This document shows positions 10,894 through 19,228 of a stretch of DNA of 60,009 nucleotides, one piece after another. The stretch covers positions 1-60,009 of the forward strand of contig CAIWCC010000264.1 of NCBI GenBank assembly GCA_903911085.1, read 5' to 3'. Source of the stretch: an uncultured Bacteroidales bacterium. Lineage in GTDB: Bacteria > Bacteroidota > Bacteroidia > Bacteroidales > Paludibacteraceae. Numbering within the stretch: the stretch's first letter is position 1; every line of letters begins with the position of its first letter. Position numbers and translations under genes: made by a program. The notes beneath the pieces are model-generated. The model searched no databases. It worked only from the letters and a program-made list of their open reading frames with translations, and had not been told where the DNA came from.

Positions 10894-11289
10894 TTAAAGA
10901 ACCATTTCAGCAAATAATTTCTCAACGATTGCATCCAAATTATCTGCAAATCCAGAATGTGGACGTGAAGTCTGAATACATGAACTTCGTACAGCAGTGA
11001 GCCACCTAAAACGCTCAGAAATATCCAGTTGCCCAATAACTCCAGCATCAATATCGCCATTACAAGTTTTCTCAAATGATTTTAAAGATGCTTCGAGTAA
11101 GTCTAAATCCATTTCTGTTGAAAAATTTCTGAGACGTTCCTCGTTCAATTTCCACTTCATACGAATGTATTTTGCTCGTTTTGAAAACAAAATTACACCT
11201 ACATTAATAAATTCATCGCGTTCAACTTTAGGCAGAACACGTATCACGGCGTATTCAAATAGATGCGTTCCTTGCATTGAGTGCTTCAT
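10894..11289 (-). CDS. DUF3037 family protein
   Basis: A 131-residue soluble protein with the DUF3037-type N-terminus (EYAVIRVLPKVERDEFINVGVILF) in two strands and a helix, followed by a helical half ending in DNLDAIVEKLFAEM. No catalytic motif is evident and the biochemical function of the family is unknown to me. Its start codon lies 35 bp inside the end of the upstream HipA-like kinase gene, which implies translational coupling. DUF3037 genes next to HipA-like kinases are a recurrent arrangement, so a partner, substrate or regulator of the kinase is inferred. Confidence 0.85.
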   Translation of the reverse strand: MKHSMQGTHLFEYAVIRVLPKVERDEFINVGVILFSKRAKYIRMKWKLNEERLRNFSTEMDLDLLEASLKSFEKTCNGDIDAGVIGQLDISERFRWLTAVRSSCIQTSRPHSGFADNLDAIVEKLFAEMVL

Positions 11290-12037
11290 TTAAAAAATTT
11301 TGTGAGAATTTTAATCTATTGCTAAGAAATTGATAATAAACTTCTTTTATTGTTTCCGGAGTATCATTATCTTCCGTCCAATTGGCCCAATCGTCGGGAA
11401 TAAGATTTACTACGCTACGAATAATTTCATCAGTAAGTATTTGTTTGCATTGCGCGTCCACCGCTTCAAGTTGATCGGCAAATGGTAATAAAACATGGTC
11501 TTTTATCAATGAAAATGGTGTCAAGGATTGCTTTTCATGATTTTTCCACGAATGATGAAAATACAAAGTTGCACCGTGGTCAATTACCCATAATTCTTTG
11601 TGCCACATCAACATATTAGTGTTGCGTACAGTTCTGTCAACATTGGTGAGAAATGCGTCCATCCATACAATTTTTGATGCCAATTGCCCATCCACTTTCG
11701 TTGTTATGGGATCGTAGGCCAATGCACCAGACAGAAAATGCAAACCAAGATTCAGCCCACGACTACCTTTCAGCAAATCCTGTATTTCTTCATCTCCTTC
11801 CGACTGACCGAATGCCTCATCGAGTTGTACAAAAACTAGCTCGGGTACTCGCAATTTCAAAAGCTTTGCAACCACTCCACCTATTAATTCAGAAATTAGA
11901 GATTTGGTACCATGCCCCGACCCTCGAAACTTTACAACATATTTAAAGTCGTCATCTGCTTCTGCCAATGCTGGCATGGAACCTCCTTCGCGTAAAGGAG
12001 TTATATAGCGTGTTACATTTACTGTTCGTAAATTCAT
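11255..12037 (-). CDS. HipA-like protein kinase
   Basis: The 260-residue protein resembles the short HipA-like kinases. YVVKF near the N-terminus supplies the ATP-binding lysine (Lys36). A glycine-rich GSGHGTKSL segment follows. TNVDRTVRNTNML (131-143) matches the HipA catalytic loop with Asp134, and VIDHGATLYF (151-160) supplies the metal-binding Asp153. It lacks the N-subdomain of full-length HipA, and no HipB-like DNA-binding antitoxin gene is adjacent. HipA family members phosphorylate proteins, for example glutamyl-tRNA synthetase; the target here is unknown. It overlaps the DUF3037 gene by 35 bp, forming a two-gene unit that could be a toxin-antitoxin-like or stress module. The toxin role is inference. 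Confidence 0.85.
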   Translation of the reverse strand: MNLRTVNVTRYITPLREGGSMPALAEADDDFKYVVKFRGSGHGTKSLISELIGGVVAKLLKLRVPELVFVQLDEAFGQSEGDEEIQDLLKGSRGLNLGLHFLSGALAYDPITTKVDGQLASKIVWMDAFLTNVDRTVRNTNMLMWHKELWVIDHGATLYFHHSWKNHEKQSLTPFSLIKDHVLLPFADQLEAVDAQCKQILTDEIIRSVVNLIPDDWANWTEDNDTPETIKEVYYQFLSNRLKFSQNFLNEALNARNASI

Positions 12038-12147
12038 TGGTTTTAATTTTTAAATAAATTACTTATACTTAAACAACAGATTACTAAAACTATATATATC
12101 GCATTTTATTAATTCCCAGTAATTTAATTTATTCAAATATGATTAGT

Positions 12148-13329
12148 TTATAAAGCAACTTTTTCACATTCGATAATAACTTTTTCTTCATTGGACAAAG
12201 TGCAAGCAAATAAATAAACATTTCCGCCATCACTAATTTTAAATTTCTTGCGCAATTCGTCCACATTTATTGGATAATTACGTGTTGTTAAGTTTGCTTT
12301 TGATAATCGGGTGCAATTCTTTTTAATTTCAGACTTGCCATTTTCCCAAACCTTTTGAACTTCAAAAATCCTTCCCGGGAAATGAAGTAACAATTCGGAT
12401 GAAGTATATAAATGTGTATTGATGTGCAATTTGCGCATATTAAATTCATTCCCTATTAATTTGAAAGCACCACTTTTCATTACTGCAGCATTGGGCTCAT
12501 ACAGGTATTTTTCAATTTTGGATGTGAGTACAGAACTTGAATTTATTTCATTATTCATTTCAAAATCAAAATGTTGTATATGGTTACTTTTGCCAAAATT
12601 AACCGTTTTCACAATTATTTTTTTTGAATTATCTTGATTTAAAATGAATATAATTTCTTTACATTCATTGTCAACAGCTACTATATGAATTTCAGTTGTT
12701 TGAGTCAGTTCGGTAAGTGCAGCACTAATGTCCATCATTGGTGATAGTTTTATCATTACGTTCTTGGACTTCTGAAGCAACAAATTCACCATTATTGCAA
12801 CGTTTGGTTCACAATCGGAAAGTAGAACTACTTTTTTACCACTTGAACTTCGACGTGCTGGATCAATGTAAATCCAATCAACACAGGGCATTTCATTCAC
12901 ATAATCTTCGGTTATAGCATTTTTAACCTCAATGTGTTGTGCTCCTAAAACTGTAAAATTATGTTTTGCCAACAAACATAGTTCTTCTTGACGTTCAATA
13001 TATAAAACTTGCTCAAAATTGGCTGACATAAAAAAACAATCAACTCCAAACCCACCAGTAAGGTCAGTAAGTTTAGTTCCTTTGCAAAGTGTTGATTTAT
13101 AAATAGCTGTTGTTTCGGACGACGATTGTTCTAACGAAAGTTGAGCTGGGTAGAGAATATTTAAATTATTATAGAAACACGGAATTTTATTTTTTACCTT
13201 TTGTAGACCATTAATTTGTCGAATTGCCAATGACATATTTACCAATGGGTTACGACTCGAATGAAGTGCCAATTGATGCACATCTTTATCTTTGTTATCG
13301 ATAATAAATTGAATAGTTTCTTGGTTCAT
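12148..13329 (-). CDS. SAM-dependent methyltransferase, PG_1098/THUMP-like family
   Basis: The 393-residue protein has an N-terminal helical part, a Rossmann methyltransferase core with LTDLTGGFGVDCFFMS (88-102) as SAM motif I, an acidic IER after strand 2, and WIYIDPARR (152-160) at the motif IV position. The C-terminal part resembles the ferredoxin-like and THUMP-like domains of the Porphyromonas PG_1098 family. The DPAR motif suggests a nucleic-acid base as substrate, probably RNA, but the target is not known. The gene stands alone. Its probable -7 box lies at 13712-13719, so the multi-hairpin element at 13391-13658 would be in the 5' untranslated region. Confidence 0.82.
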   Translation of the reverse strand: MNQETIQFIIDNKDKDVHQLALHSSRNPLVNMSLAIRQINGLQKVKNKIPCFYNNLNILYPAQLSLEQSSSETTAIYKSTLCKGTKLTDLTGGFGVDCFFMSANFEQVLYIERQEELCLLAKHNFTVLGAQHIEVKNAITEDYVNEMPCVDWIYIDPARRSSSGKKVVLLSDCEPNVAIMVNLLLQKSKNVMIKLSPMMDISAALTELTQTTEIHIVAVDNECKEIIFILNQDNSKKIIVKTVNFGKSNHIQHFDFEMNNEINSSSVLTSKIEKYLYEPNAAVMKSGAFKLIGNEFNMRKLHINTHLYTSSELLLHFPGRIFEVQKVWENGKSEIKKNCTRLSKANLTTRNYPINVDELRKKFKISDGGNVYLFACTLSNEEKVIIECEKVAL

Positions 13330-13390
13330 AAGTAATAGGAAAACTATAATATCTTAAAACACTTCTTGAATCTTGCGCTTTTAGTATTTG

Positions 13391-13658
13391 GACTGACCTC
13401 GTCCGGTGAGCCGAAAAATGGAGTGAAGTAGGCGTAGAAAACTTTTGTGTTTGAGTGCCGACGTATTCCGTCGGTGCGAGTTTAAAAGTTTTCAGACTAC
13501 GAACGACTGATTTTTCGAGCGAAGTGGGCGAAGTCAAACACTTCAATTCCTTTTTCCCTCTCCAGTTTGGAGAGGGTGTCCGTAGGACGAGTGAGGTGTT
13601 TTTTTGCTTACTTTTTTGCGTCAAGGCAAAAAAGTCAGTGGGGCGCGGGGCTAGCCCC
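13391..13658. repeat. Multi-hairpin intergenic element, GC-richer than its surroundings
   Basis: About 270 bp of visibly higher GC than the flanking DNA, packed with inverted repeats. A nested palindrome is formed by 13412-13419/13510-13517, 13437-13446/13484-13493 and 13458-13463/13469-13474. Further hairpins are 13556-13563/13569-13576, 13611-13619/13626-13634 and the 12-bp palindrome GGGGCTAGCCCC at 13647-13658. ACTGAC at 13392 and GTCAGT at 13634 are inverted near the two sides. The short frames that cross it are not coding-like. It resembles the intergenic repeat sequences scattered through many Bacteroidota genomes; whether it is mobile (MITE-like) or makes an RNA cannot be told from one copy. 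Confidence 0.6.
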
Positions 13659-13711
13659 GATTAAAACAGTACATTATATTGTTCCAATTATTATATCTGT
13701 TTTATGCAATG

Positions 13712-13719
13712 CAAAGATA
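13712..13719 (-). promoter_or_regulatory. -7 promoter-like box upstream of the repeat element
   Basis: The minus strand reads TATCTTTGCA, matching the Bacteroidota -7 consensus. The only minus-strand gene downstream is the PG_1098-like methyltransferase, whose start is about 380 bp away beyond the hairpin element. Confidence 0.4.
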
Positions 13720-13750
13720 AGATTTAGAACTAACTTACGGAAAATTGTTA

Positions 13751-13790
13751 TAAAAAAAATTAGCGCAAATGCTTTAAGTTTTGCGCTAAC
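13751..13790 (-). terminator. Intrinsic terminator of the RluA-type gene
   Basis: A perfect 10-bp stem (TTAGCGCAAA 13760-13769 with its complement at 13780-13789) lies seven bases beyond the stop codon and is followed on the minus strand by a run of eight T. Confidence 0.85.
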
Positions 13791-13796
13791 TTTAAA

Positions 13797-14699
13797 TTAA
13801 TGAAATATGCTTAAGAAGTTGCGTGGAACAGGTGTTTCGAAACTTACAATTTCCAGAGTGATAGGATGATAGAATGCCAAAACACGAGCATGTAATCCCA
13901 ATCGATCAATTGGACTTGAGCCAGCTCCATATTTTTTATCACCAACTATAGGATGTCCAATTCTTTCCATATGAACGCGAATTTGGTTTTTTCTACCAGT
14001 TTCAAGTTCAATTTCTAACAATGAGAAATTATCGTTCGATTTTACACAACGATAATGTGTCACAGCTTGTTGACCGCCATTGTCCGAATCACTCGAATGA
14101 ATTTTTAGCGATTTTTCGTTTTCGCTGAGCCAAGTTACAATTGTATCTTGTTCTTTTTCCATTTTTCCTTCTACCAAAGCCACATAAACACGACGCGTAA
14201 CCACATTGTGCCAATGCTCTTGTAATGCTAATTGAACCTCGCGACTTTTGGCAAACATCAACACACCCGATGTTTCACGGTCGAGGCGATGTACTGAATA
14301 AATTCGATTATTGGGCGAACTTTTCTTAACATGGTTTCTTAGAATTGAAAATGCTGTAGTTTCATCATTGTCGCCAGTGCTAACGGTAAGCAAGCCCTCC
14401 TTTTTTTCAACAATTATTAAATCAGCATCCTCGAAAATAATACGCAATTTAGGATGTGTGAGTTCAATATTTCCACGGGAACTATTTACCACAACAAGAT
14501 CGTTGGGCTTAAGTTTATAATTATATAGCGTTATGATTGTTGTATTTACCATAACTTGACGGTGTGCCAAAAGAGATTTCACCGAATTACGACTCATCCC
14601 TCCCATTTTAGACAATAGAAATGTCATAAGTTCAACCTCTTCGGTTACCTTAAAATGTGTTGGTTTTGGTGCAGGAATAAATTTTGTTTTACCTCTCAT
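13797..14699 (-). CDS. RluA-family RNA pseudouridine synthase
   Basis: The enzyme converts specific uridines in rRNA or tRNA to pseudouridine. The 300-residue protein has an N-terminal S4-like RNA-binding domain (about 20-75, with MSRNSVKSLLAHRQVMVN) and a catalytic domain with YSVHRLDRETSG, where Asp140 is the nucleophile. IELETGRKNQIRVHM and GHPIVGDKKYG complete the RluA signature. Which position it modifies cannot be decided. It ends in a clear terminator and is 60 bp downstream of the FAD-oxidoreductase gene on the same strand, so the two may share a transcript. Confidence 0.93.
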   Translation of the reverse strand: MRGKTKFIPAPKPTHFKVTEEVELMTFLLSKMGGMSRNSVKSLLAHRQVMVNTTIITLYNYKLKPNDLVVVNSSRGNIELTHPKLRIIFEDADLIIVEKKEGLLTVSTGDNDETTAFSILRNHVKKSSPNNRIYSVHRLDRETSGVLMFAKSREVQLALQEHWHNVVTRRVYVALVEGKMEKEQDTIVTWLSENEKSLKIHSSDSDNGGQQAVTHYRCVKSNDNFSLLEIELETGRKNQIRVHMERIGHPIVGDKKYGAGSSPIDRLGLHARVLAFYHPITLEIVSFETPVPRNFLSIFH

Positions 14700-14759
14700 A
14701 ATTTTTTATATCTAATTTCGAAGGACAAATAGCTTTATTGTTATATTTTTTTATTATTT

Positions 14760-16331
14760 TCAAATCTTTGTGTTATGACCTTCAACAACCATTATAGCAG
14801 CATTTTCGCCATCTATTGCCGAGGAAGTAATACCACCCGAATAACCCGATCCTTCGCCAGCAGGGAAAAGTCCAATAATATCAGGATGTTGTCCAGTATC
14901 AGAATTGCGGGGAATGCGAACAGCTGCCGATGAGCGCGATTCAACTGCCACTACTACAGCTTCATTAGTTAAATAGCCATGCATTTTTCGGTCAAATTTC
15001 TTGAATCCTTCACGCAAACGTGTTGATATAAAATCTGGCAACCAAAAATGTAATGGTGACGATATCAAACCTGGCAAATAGGAACATTCGGGCAAATCGG
15101 ACGAAAGTTTGCCTTTTACAAAATCGTTCAATCGTTGAGCTGGTGCTACTTGTCCTAAACCACCATTATTTGTATATGCTAATTTTTCTACATATTGTTG
15201 ATATTTTAAACCCGCCAACACTCCAAATCCTTGAAAATCAACAGGAATATCTTCTGGACGAATTTCTACCACAATTCCTGAATTTGCAAACGGTGAATTT
15301 CGTTGTGAAGCAGACATGCCATTCACTACTATTTCGTTATCGCTACTACCCGCTGGAACTATATGACCACCAGGACACATACAAAATGAATACACACCAC
15401 GCTCGTTAACTTGATCAACCAAATTATAGGAAGCAGCTGGCAAATATGGACCTCGCTCTTGGCAATGATATTGAATACTATCAATCAAGTCTTGAGGATG
15501 TTCAACTCGCACGCCCATAGCAAATCCTTTTGCTTCCAAAGCAATATTTTGTCGATGCAACATTTCATAAACATCGTGAGCAGAATGTCCGGTTGCTAAA
15601 ATCAATGATTTTGCTTCAAAAACACTACCGTCGGCTGATTTACATCCAATTACTTGTTTGCCATCCAATAAAATTTCGGAAAGTTTTTGTTCGAAATGAA
15701 TTTCACCACCACAATCTGTTATGGTTTTACTGATATTTTCAATTACAATTGGTAATTTATCCGAACCAATATGCGGATGTGCTTCATACAGAATGCTTTC
15801 ATCTGCACCATGAAAATGAAATATCTCCAGAATACGTTGTAAATTTCCTTTCTTTTTTGACCGCGTATAAAGTTTGCCATCCGAAAAAGTTCCTGCACCA
15901 CCTTCACCAAAACAGTAGTTAGAGTCTCCATTTATCCCTTTATTACGGTGAAGTTGCGCAATATCTATTTTACGATTATGTGTGTTTTTTCCTCTTTCCA
16001 AAATTATTGGCTTCATTCCAGCTTCAATCAATCGCAATGCAGCAAAAAGTCCAGCTGGACCCGAACCAATAATTAATACTGGTGTACCATTAACAACCGA
16101 TTTATATTGAAATTCAGTCATTTCTATTTTTGGTGCATCTTCATCCCAATAAACTTCCACGGTTATGTTTACTTTTGGCAAAAAAGCTCGAGAATCAATC
16201 GATTTTCTTAATGTTCGTAAACGAGTAATTCTTTGTGGTGAAATTTGAAGTTTATCTGCTACTTGTTTGGTAAGTAAATCGACTTTAAAAGCCTGCTCGG
16301 GAGTGAGTATTATTTGAAGTTCGCTATGCAT
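14760..16331 (-). CDS. FAD-dependent oxidoreductase (COG2509-like)
   Basis: A 523-residue flavoprotein of the large uncharacterised dehydrogenase group usually annotated as NAD(P)/FAD-dependent oxidoreductase. An N-terminal domain of about 80 residues precedes the dinucleotide-binding fold VLIIGSGPAGLFAALR (GSGPAG at 89-94). A glycine-rich GEGGAGTFSDGKLYTR segment and a C-terminal FPAGEGSGYSGGITSSAIDG that closes the FAD site are characteristic. The substrate is unknown. No membrane segment is seen. A TATCTTTG promoter-like box lies 26 bp upstream of the start. Confidence 0.88.
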   Translation of the reverse strand: MHSELQIILTPEQAFKVDLLTKQVADKLQISPQRITRLRTLRKSIDSRAFLPKVNITVEVYWDEDAPKIEMTEFQYKSVVNGTPVLIIGSGPAGLFAALRLIEAGMKPIILERGKNTHNRKIDIAQLHRNKGINGDSNYCFGEGGAGTFSDGKLYTRSKKKGNLQRILEIFHFHGADESILYEAHPHIGSDKLPIVIENISKTITDCGGEIHFEQKLSEILLDGKQVIGCKSADGSVFEAKSLILATGHSAHDVYEMLHRQNIALEAKGFAMGVRVEHPQDLIDSIQYHCQERGPYLPAASYNLVDQVNERGVYSFCMCPGGHIVPAGSSDNEIVVNGMSASQRNSPFANSGIVVEIRPEDIPVDFQGFGVLAGLKYQQYVEKLAYTNNGGLGQVAPAQRLNDFVKGKLSSDLPECSYLPGLISSPLHFWLPDFISTRLREGFKKFDRKMHGYLTNEAVVVAVESRSSAAVRIPRNSDTGQHPDIIGLFPAGEGSGYSGGITSSAIDGENAAIMVVEGHNTKI

Positions 16332-16356
16332 AATGGTATTAAAGTATTATTGACTG

Positions 16357-16364
16357 CAAAGATA
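16357..16364 (-). promoter_or_regulatory. -7 promoter element for the FAD oxidoreductase
   Basis: The minus strand reads TATCTTTG 25 bp before the start codon, implying a very short leader. Confidence 0.5.
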
Positions 16365-16660
16365 CGCAATATTTACGAATATATATTAACAGTTAATTTT
16401 TCTAAATTCAAACTACGCTTACACAAAGTGACAATAATTCATTTTAGGAATTTTTATTCCGCGACAATTTAACATACACAACTCTGTATACAATTTTAAA
16501 GCATTAATCAACAACAAAATAGAGAATAAAAACTTTAATATAAGATTAAAAAAAACTACATGCTTGAAAAAAATCAGTTCACAAAAAACACATTACAGAA
16601 ATGGTTTGAAATGTTTTCGGCATTCAATTATTTTTCGTTTTTATATTCCTTCTTTCTTTG

Positions 16661-16668
16661 TATCTTTG
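16661..16668 (+). promoter_or_regulatory. -7 promoter element for ettA
   Basis: TATCTTTG followed by CAGTCC matches the strong -7 form seen upstream of many Bacteroidota translation genes. The start codon is 43 bp downstream. The rest of the 380-bp gap between the divergent FAD-oxidoreductase and ettA genes holds only their promoters. Confidence 0.6.
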
Positions 16669-16711
16669 CAGTCCAAAACTAAAAAAATAAATTGATAAAT
16701 AAAAAATAAAA

Positions 16712-18382
16712 ATGGCCGACGATAAAAAAGTAATTTTCTCGATGGTAGGTGTCAGTAAGACATTTCCACCTCAAAAAAAAGTGTTGAACAACATTTACCT
16801 TTCGTTTTTTTATGGAGCAAAAATTGGTATTATTGGGCTTAATGGCTCAGGAAAATCAACTTTGCTAAAAATTATTGCTGGAGTTGAAAAAAGCTTCATG
16901 GGCGAGGTAGTTTTTTCTCCTGGATATTCTGTTGGATATCTTGAACAAGAACCACATTTAGATCCAACAAAAACGGTAAAAGAAATTGTACAAGAAGGTG
17001 TTCAGGAAGTAGTTGACATGCTAGCCGAATACGAAAAAATCAACGAACAATTTGCCGAACCAGATGCCGATTTCGATAAACTGATAGCCCGTCAAGGGGA
17101 ATTGCAAGAATTACTCGACCATGCTGATGCATGGAATTTGGATAATAAACTTGAACGTGCAATGGATGCTTTGCGCTGTCCTGACGAAGATGCTTTAGTA
17201 TCAGTTCTTTCGGGTGGTGAACGCCGTCGTGTGGCATTGTGCCGATTGTTATTACGTCAACCAGATATATTATTATTGGATGAACCTACCAACCACTTGG
17301 ATGCCGAATCGGTGGAATGGTTGGAGCACTATTTGCAACAATATGCTGGAACTGTGATAGCAATTACCCACGACCGTTATTTCCTAGATAATGTTTCGGG
17401 CTGGATATTGGAGCTTGACCGAGGCGAAGGAATTCCATGGAAAGGAAATTATACATCGTGGTTGGAACAAAAAACAGCACGTATGGCGGGCGAAGAAAAA
17501 CAAGCAAGCAAACGTCGTAAAACATTGGAACGAGAATTGGACTGGGTTCGTATGGCACCTAAAGCACGTCATGCAAAAGGAAAGGCGCGTATTGAAGCTT
17601 ACGACAAATTAATTAACGAAGATCAAAAAGAAAAAGAAGAAGCGTTGGAAATTTTCATTCCTAACGGACCACGTCTTGGCAATAAAGTGGTGGAAGCCAT
17701 TGATGTATCAAAAGCTTTTGGCGAGAAGTTATTATTTGAAAATCTCAACTTTATGTTGCCACCAAACGGAATTGTTGGAATTATTGGACCTAATGGAGCT
17801 GGTAAAACAACCTTATTCCGATTGATGATGGAACTCGATAAAGCCGATAAAGGTACATTTGAAGTTGGCGAAACAGTAAAAATTGGTTATGTAGATCAAA
17901 GTCACAGTGAGATTGACCCAAATAAAACTGTGTATCAGGTAGTTTCGGGTGGTACTGATTTTATTAGAGTTGGTGGTAGAGAAATAAATGCTCGTGCATA
18001 TCTTTCACGATTTAACTTTGCAGGTGGCGACCAAGAAAAATTGTGCGGAATATTATCTGGTGGAGAGCGTAATCGACTTCACTTGGCAATTACTTTAAAA
18101 TCGGAAGCCAATGTTTTGCTGCTAGATGAGCCTACAAACGACATCGATGTAAATACTTTGCGAGCTTTGGAAGAAGGCTTAGAGTCATTTGCTGGTTGTG
18201 CTGTAGTTATTTCGCACGATAGATGGTTCCTCGACAGAATTTGTACTCACATCATTGCCTTCGAGGGTAACTCACAAATTTTTGTGTTTGAAGGTTCGTA
18301 CTCCGAATACGAAGAAAACAAAAAAATGCGCTTAGGCGACGAAACCCCAAAACGAATACGTTATAAGAAATTAATCAACTAA
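16712..18382 (+). CDS. ettA: Energy-dependent translational throttle protein EttA (ABC-F)
   Basis: ABC-F ATPase that binds the ribosomal E site and gates the first elongation steps according to ATP/ADP ratio. The 556-residue protein has two ABC domains and no membrane segment. Domain 1 has Walker A GLNGSGKST (42-50), signature LSGGERRRV and LLLDEPTNHLD. Domain 2 has GPNGAGKTT, LSGGERNRL and LLLDEPTNDID. A charged inter-domain linker and the EttA-like arm are present. Length and the second LLLDEPTNDID motif match EttA rather than Uup or antibiotic-resistance ABC-F proteins. A Fic gene follows after 24 bp. Confidence 0.95.
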   Translation: MADDKKVIFSMVGVSKTFPPQKKVLNNIYLSFFYGAKIGIIGLNGSGKSTLLKIIAGVEKSFMGEVVFSPGYSVGYLEQEPHLDPTKTVKEIVQEGVQEVVDMLAEYEKINEQFAEPDADFDKLIARQGELQELLDHADAWNLDNKLERAMDALRCPDEDALVSVLSGGERRRVALCRLLLRQPDILLLDEPTNHLDAESVEWLEHYLQQYAGTVIAITHDRYFLDNVSGWILELDRGEGIPWKGNYTSWLEQKTARMAGEEKQASKRRKTLERELDWVRMAPKARHAKGKARIEAYDKLINEDQKEKEEALEIFIPNGPRLGNKVVEAIDVSKAFGEKLLFENLNFMLPPNGIVGIIGPNGAGKTTLFRLMMELDKADKGTFEVGETVKIGYVDQSHSEIDPNKTVYQVVSGGTDFIRVGGREINARAYLSRFNFAGGDQEKLCGILSGGERNRLHLAITLKSEANVLLLDEPTNDIDVNTLRALEEGLESFAGCAVVISHDRWFLDRICTHIIAFEGNSQIFVFEGSYSEYEENKKMRLGDETPKRIRYKKLIN

Positions 18383-18406
18383 CAATTAGCAGTTTATAGA
18401 GATTAA

Positions 18407-19189
18407 ATGAAAAACAAGTTGAAAATACTTCCAACTAGTTTGTTAATTGAATATCAGTTATCAATCAAGTTATCAGAACTTAAATTTAAGTTCGATAACT
18501 TGATTGACGCTGACATTTCTACCGACTCGTTTAATTTTTATTCTTCAGTCGCATCAGTATATTCAAGCAAAATTGAAGGTGAAAACATAAAATTAGACTC
18601 ATATATCAAACATAAAAAGTATGCAGTAGAGTTTAAACCCAATTACACAAAAAAAATTGATGACTTATACAATGCATATTCTTTTGCCCAAAATAATGTA
18701 TTAAATAAAAGTAACATTGAAATAGCTCACAAACTATTAACTAAAAACATTTTGAGTGAGCAACTTCAAGGAGAAATTAGAAGGCAAAACATGTATGTAT
18801 TTACTTCCGAAGGCAAAATTGAATATGTGGCAGCCACAATGTATGAAGTTCATGAGGAAATCGAAAAATTCTATGACGACCTGCACATTCTAATTTCAGA
18901 AAAACTAACAATAGAAGAAGTATTTTTCTTTGCTAGCATGATTCATTTGATTTTTGTGAAAATTCACCCGTTCAATGATGGTAATGGCAGAACTGCAAGG
19001 TTGTTGGAAAAATGGTTTTTAGCTCAAAAACTTGGCGAGAAAGCTTGGTTTGTACAATCTGAAAAATTCTATTACAATCAACATCAGATATATTATAACA
19101 ACTTGCGAACAATTGGATTAGAATATATTGAGTTAGATTTTAGCAAAGCACTCCCATTTTTGTTAATGCTGACAAATTCAATTGTATAA
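18407..19189 (+). CDS. Fic family protein (probable AMP-transferase with intramolecular inhibitory helix)
   Basis: The 260-residue protein has the intact Fic core HPFNDGNGRTAR (187-198), with catalytic His187. It also has an N-terminal SSKIEGE (53-59) that fits the inhibitory motif [S/T]xxxE[G/N], placing it with class II Fic proteins that are self-inhibited. Fic enzymes usually transfer AMP to a hydroxyl of a target protein. The target is unknown and no antitoxin-like partner gene is adjacent. It starts 24 bp after ettA with no terminator in between, so transcription from the ettA promoter is likely, although Fic genes move readily and this may simply be an insertion site. Confidence 0.93.
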   Translation: MKNKLKILPTSLLIEYQLSIKLSELKFKFDNLIDADISTDSFNFYSSVASVYSSKIEGENIKLDSYIKHKKYAVEFKPNYTKKIDDLYNAYSFAQNNVLNKSNIEIAHKLLTKNILSEQLQGEIRRQNMYVFTSEGKIEYVAATMYEVHEEIEKFYDDLHILISEKLTIEEVFFFASMIHLIFVKIHPFNDGNGRTARLLEKWFLAQKLGEKAWFVQSEKFYYNQHQIYYNNLRTIGLEYIELDFSKALPFLLMLTNSIV

Positions 19190-19228
19190 AAAAAATCATC
19201 TATCAGCAACTTAAATAACTCAATAGTG

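Noticed and set aside
12419-12637. Antisense ORFs inside housekeeping and locus genes
   Set aside because: They are shadows of well-supported genes on the opposite strand with no independent features.
13295-13800. ORFs on both strands across the hairpin region
   Set aside because: They cross inverted repeats, overlap each other and the methyltransferase start, and have no protein-like features; the open frames follow from higher GC.
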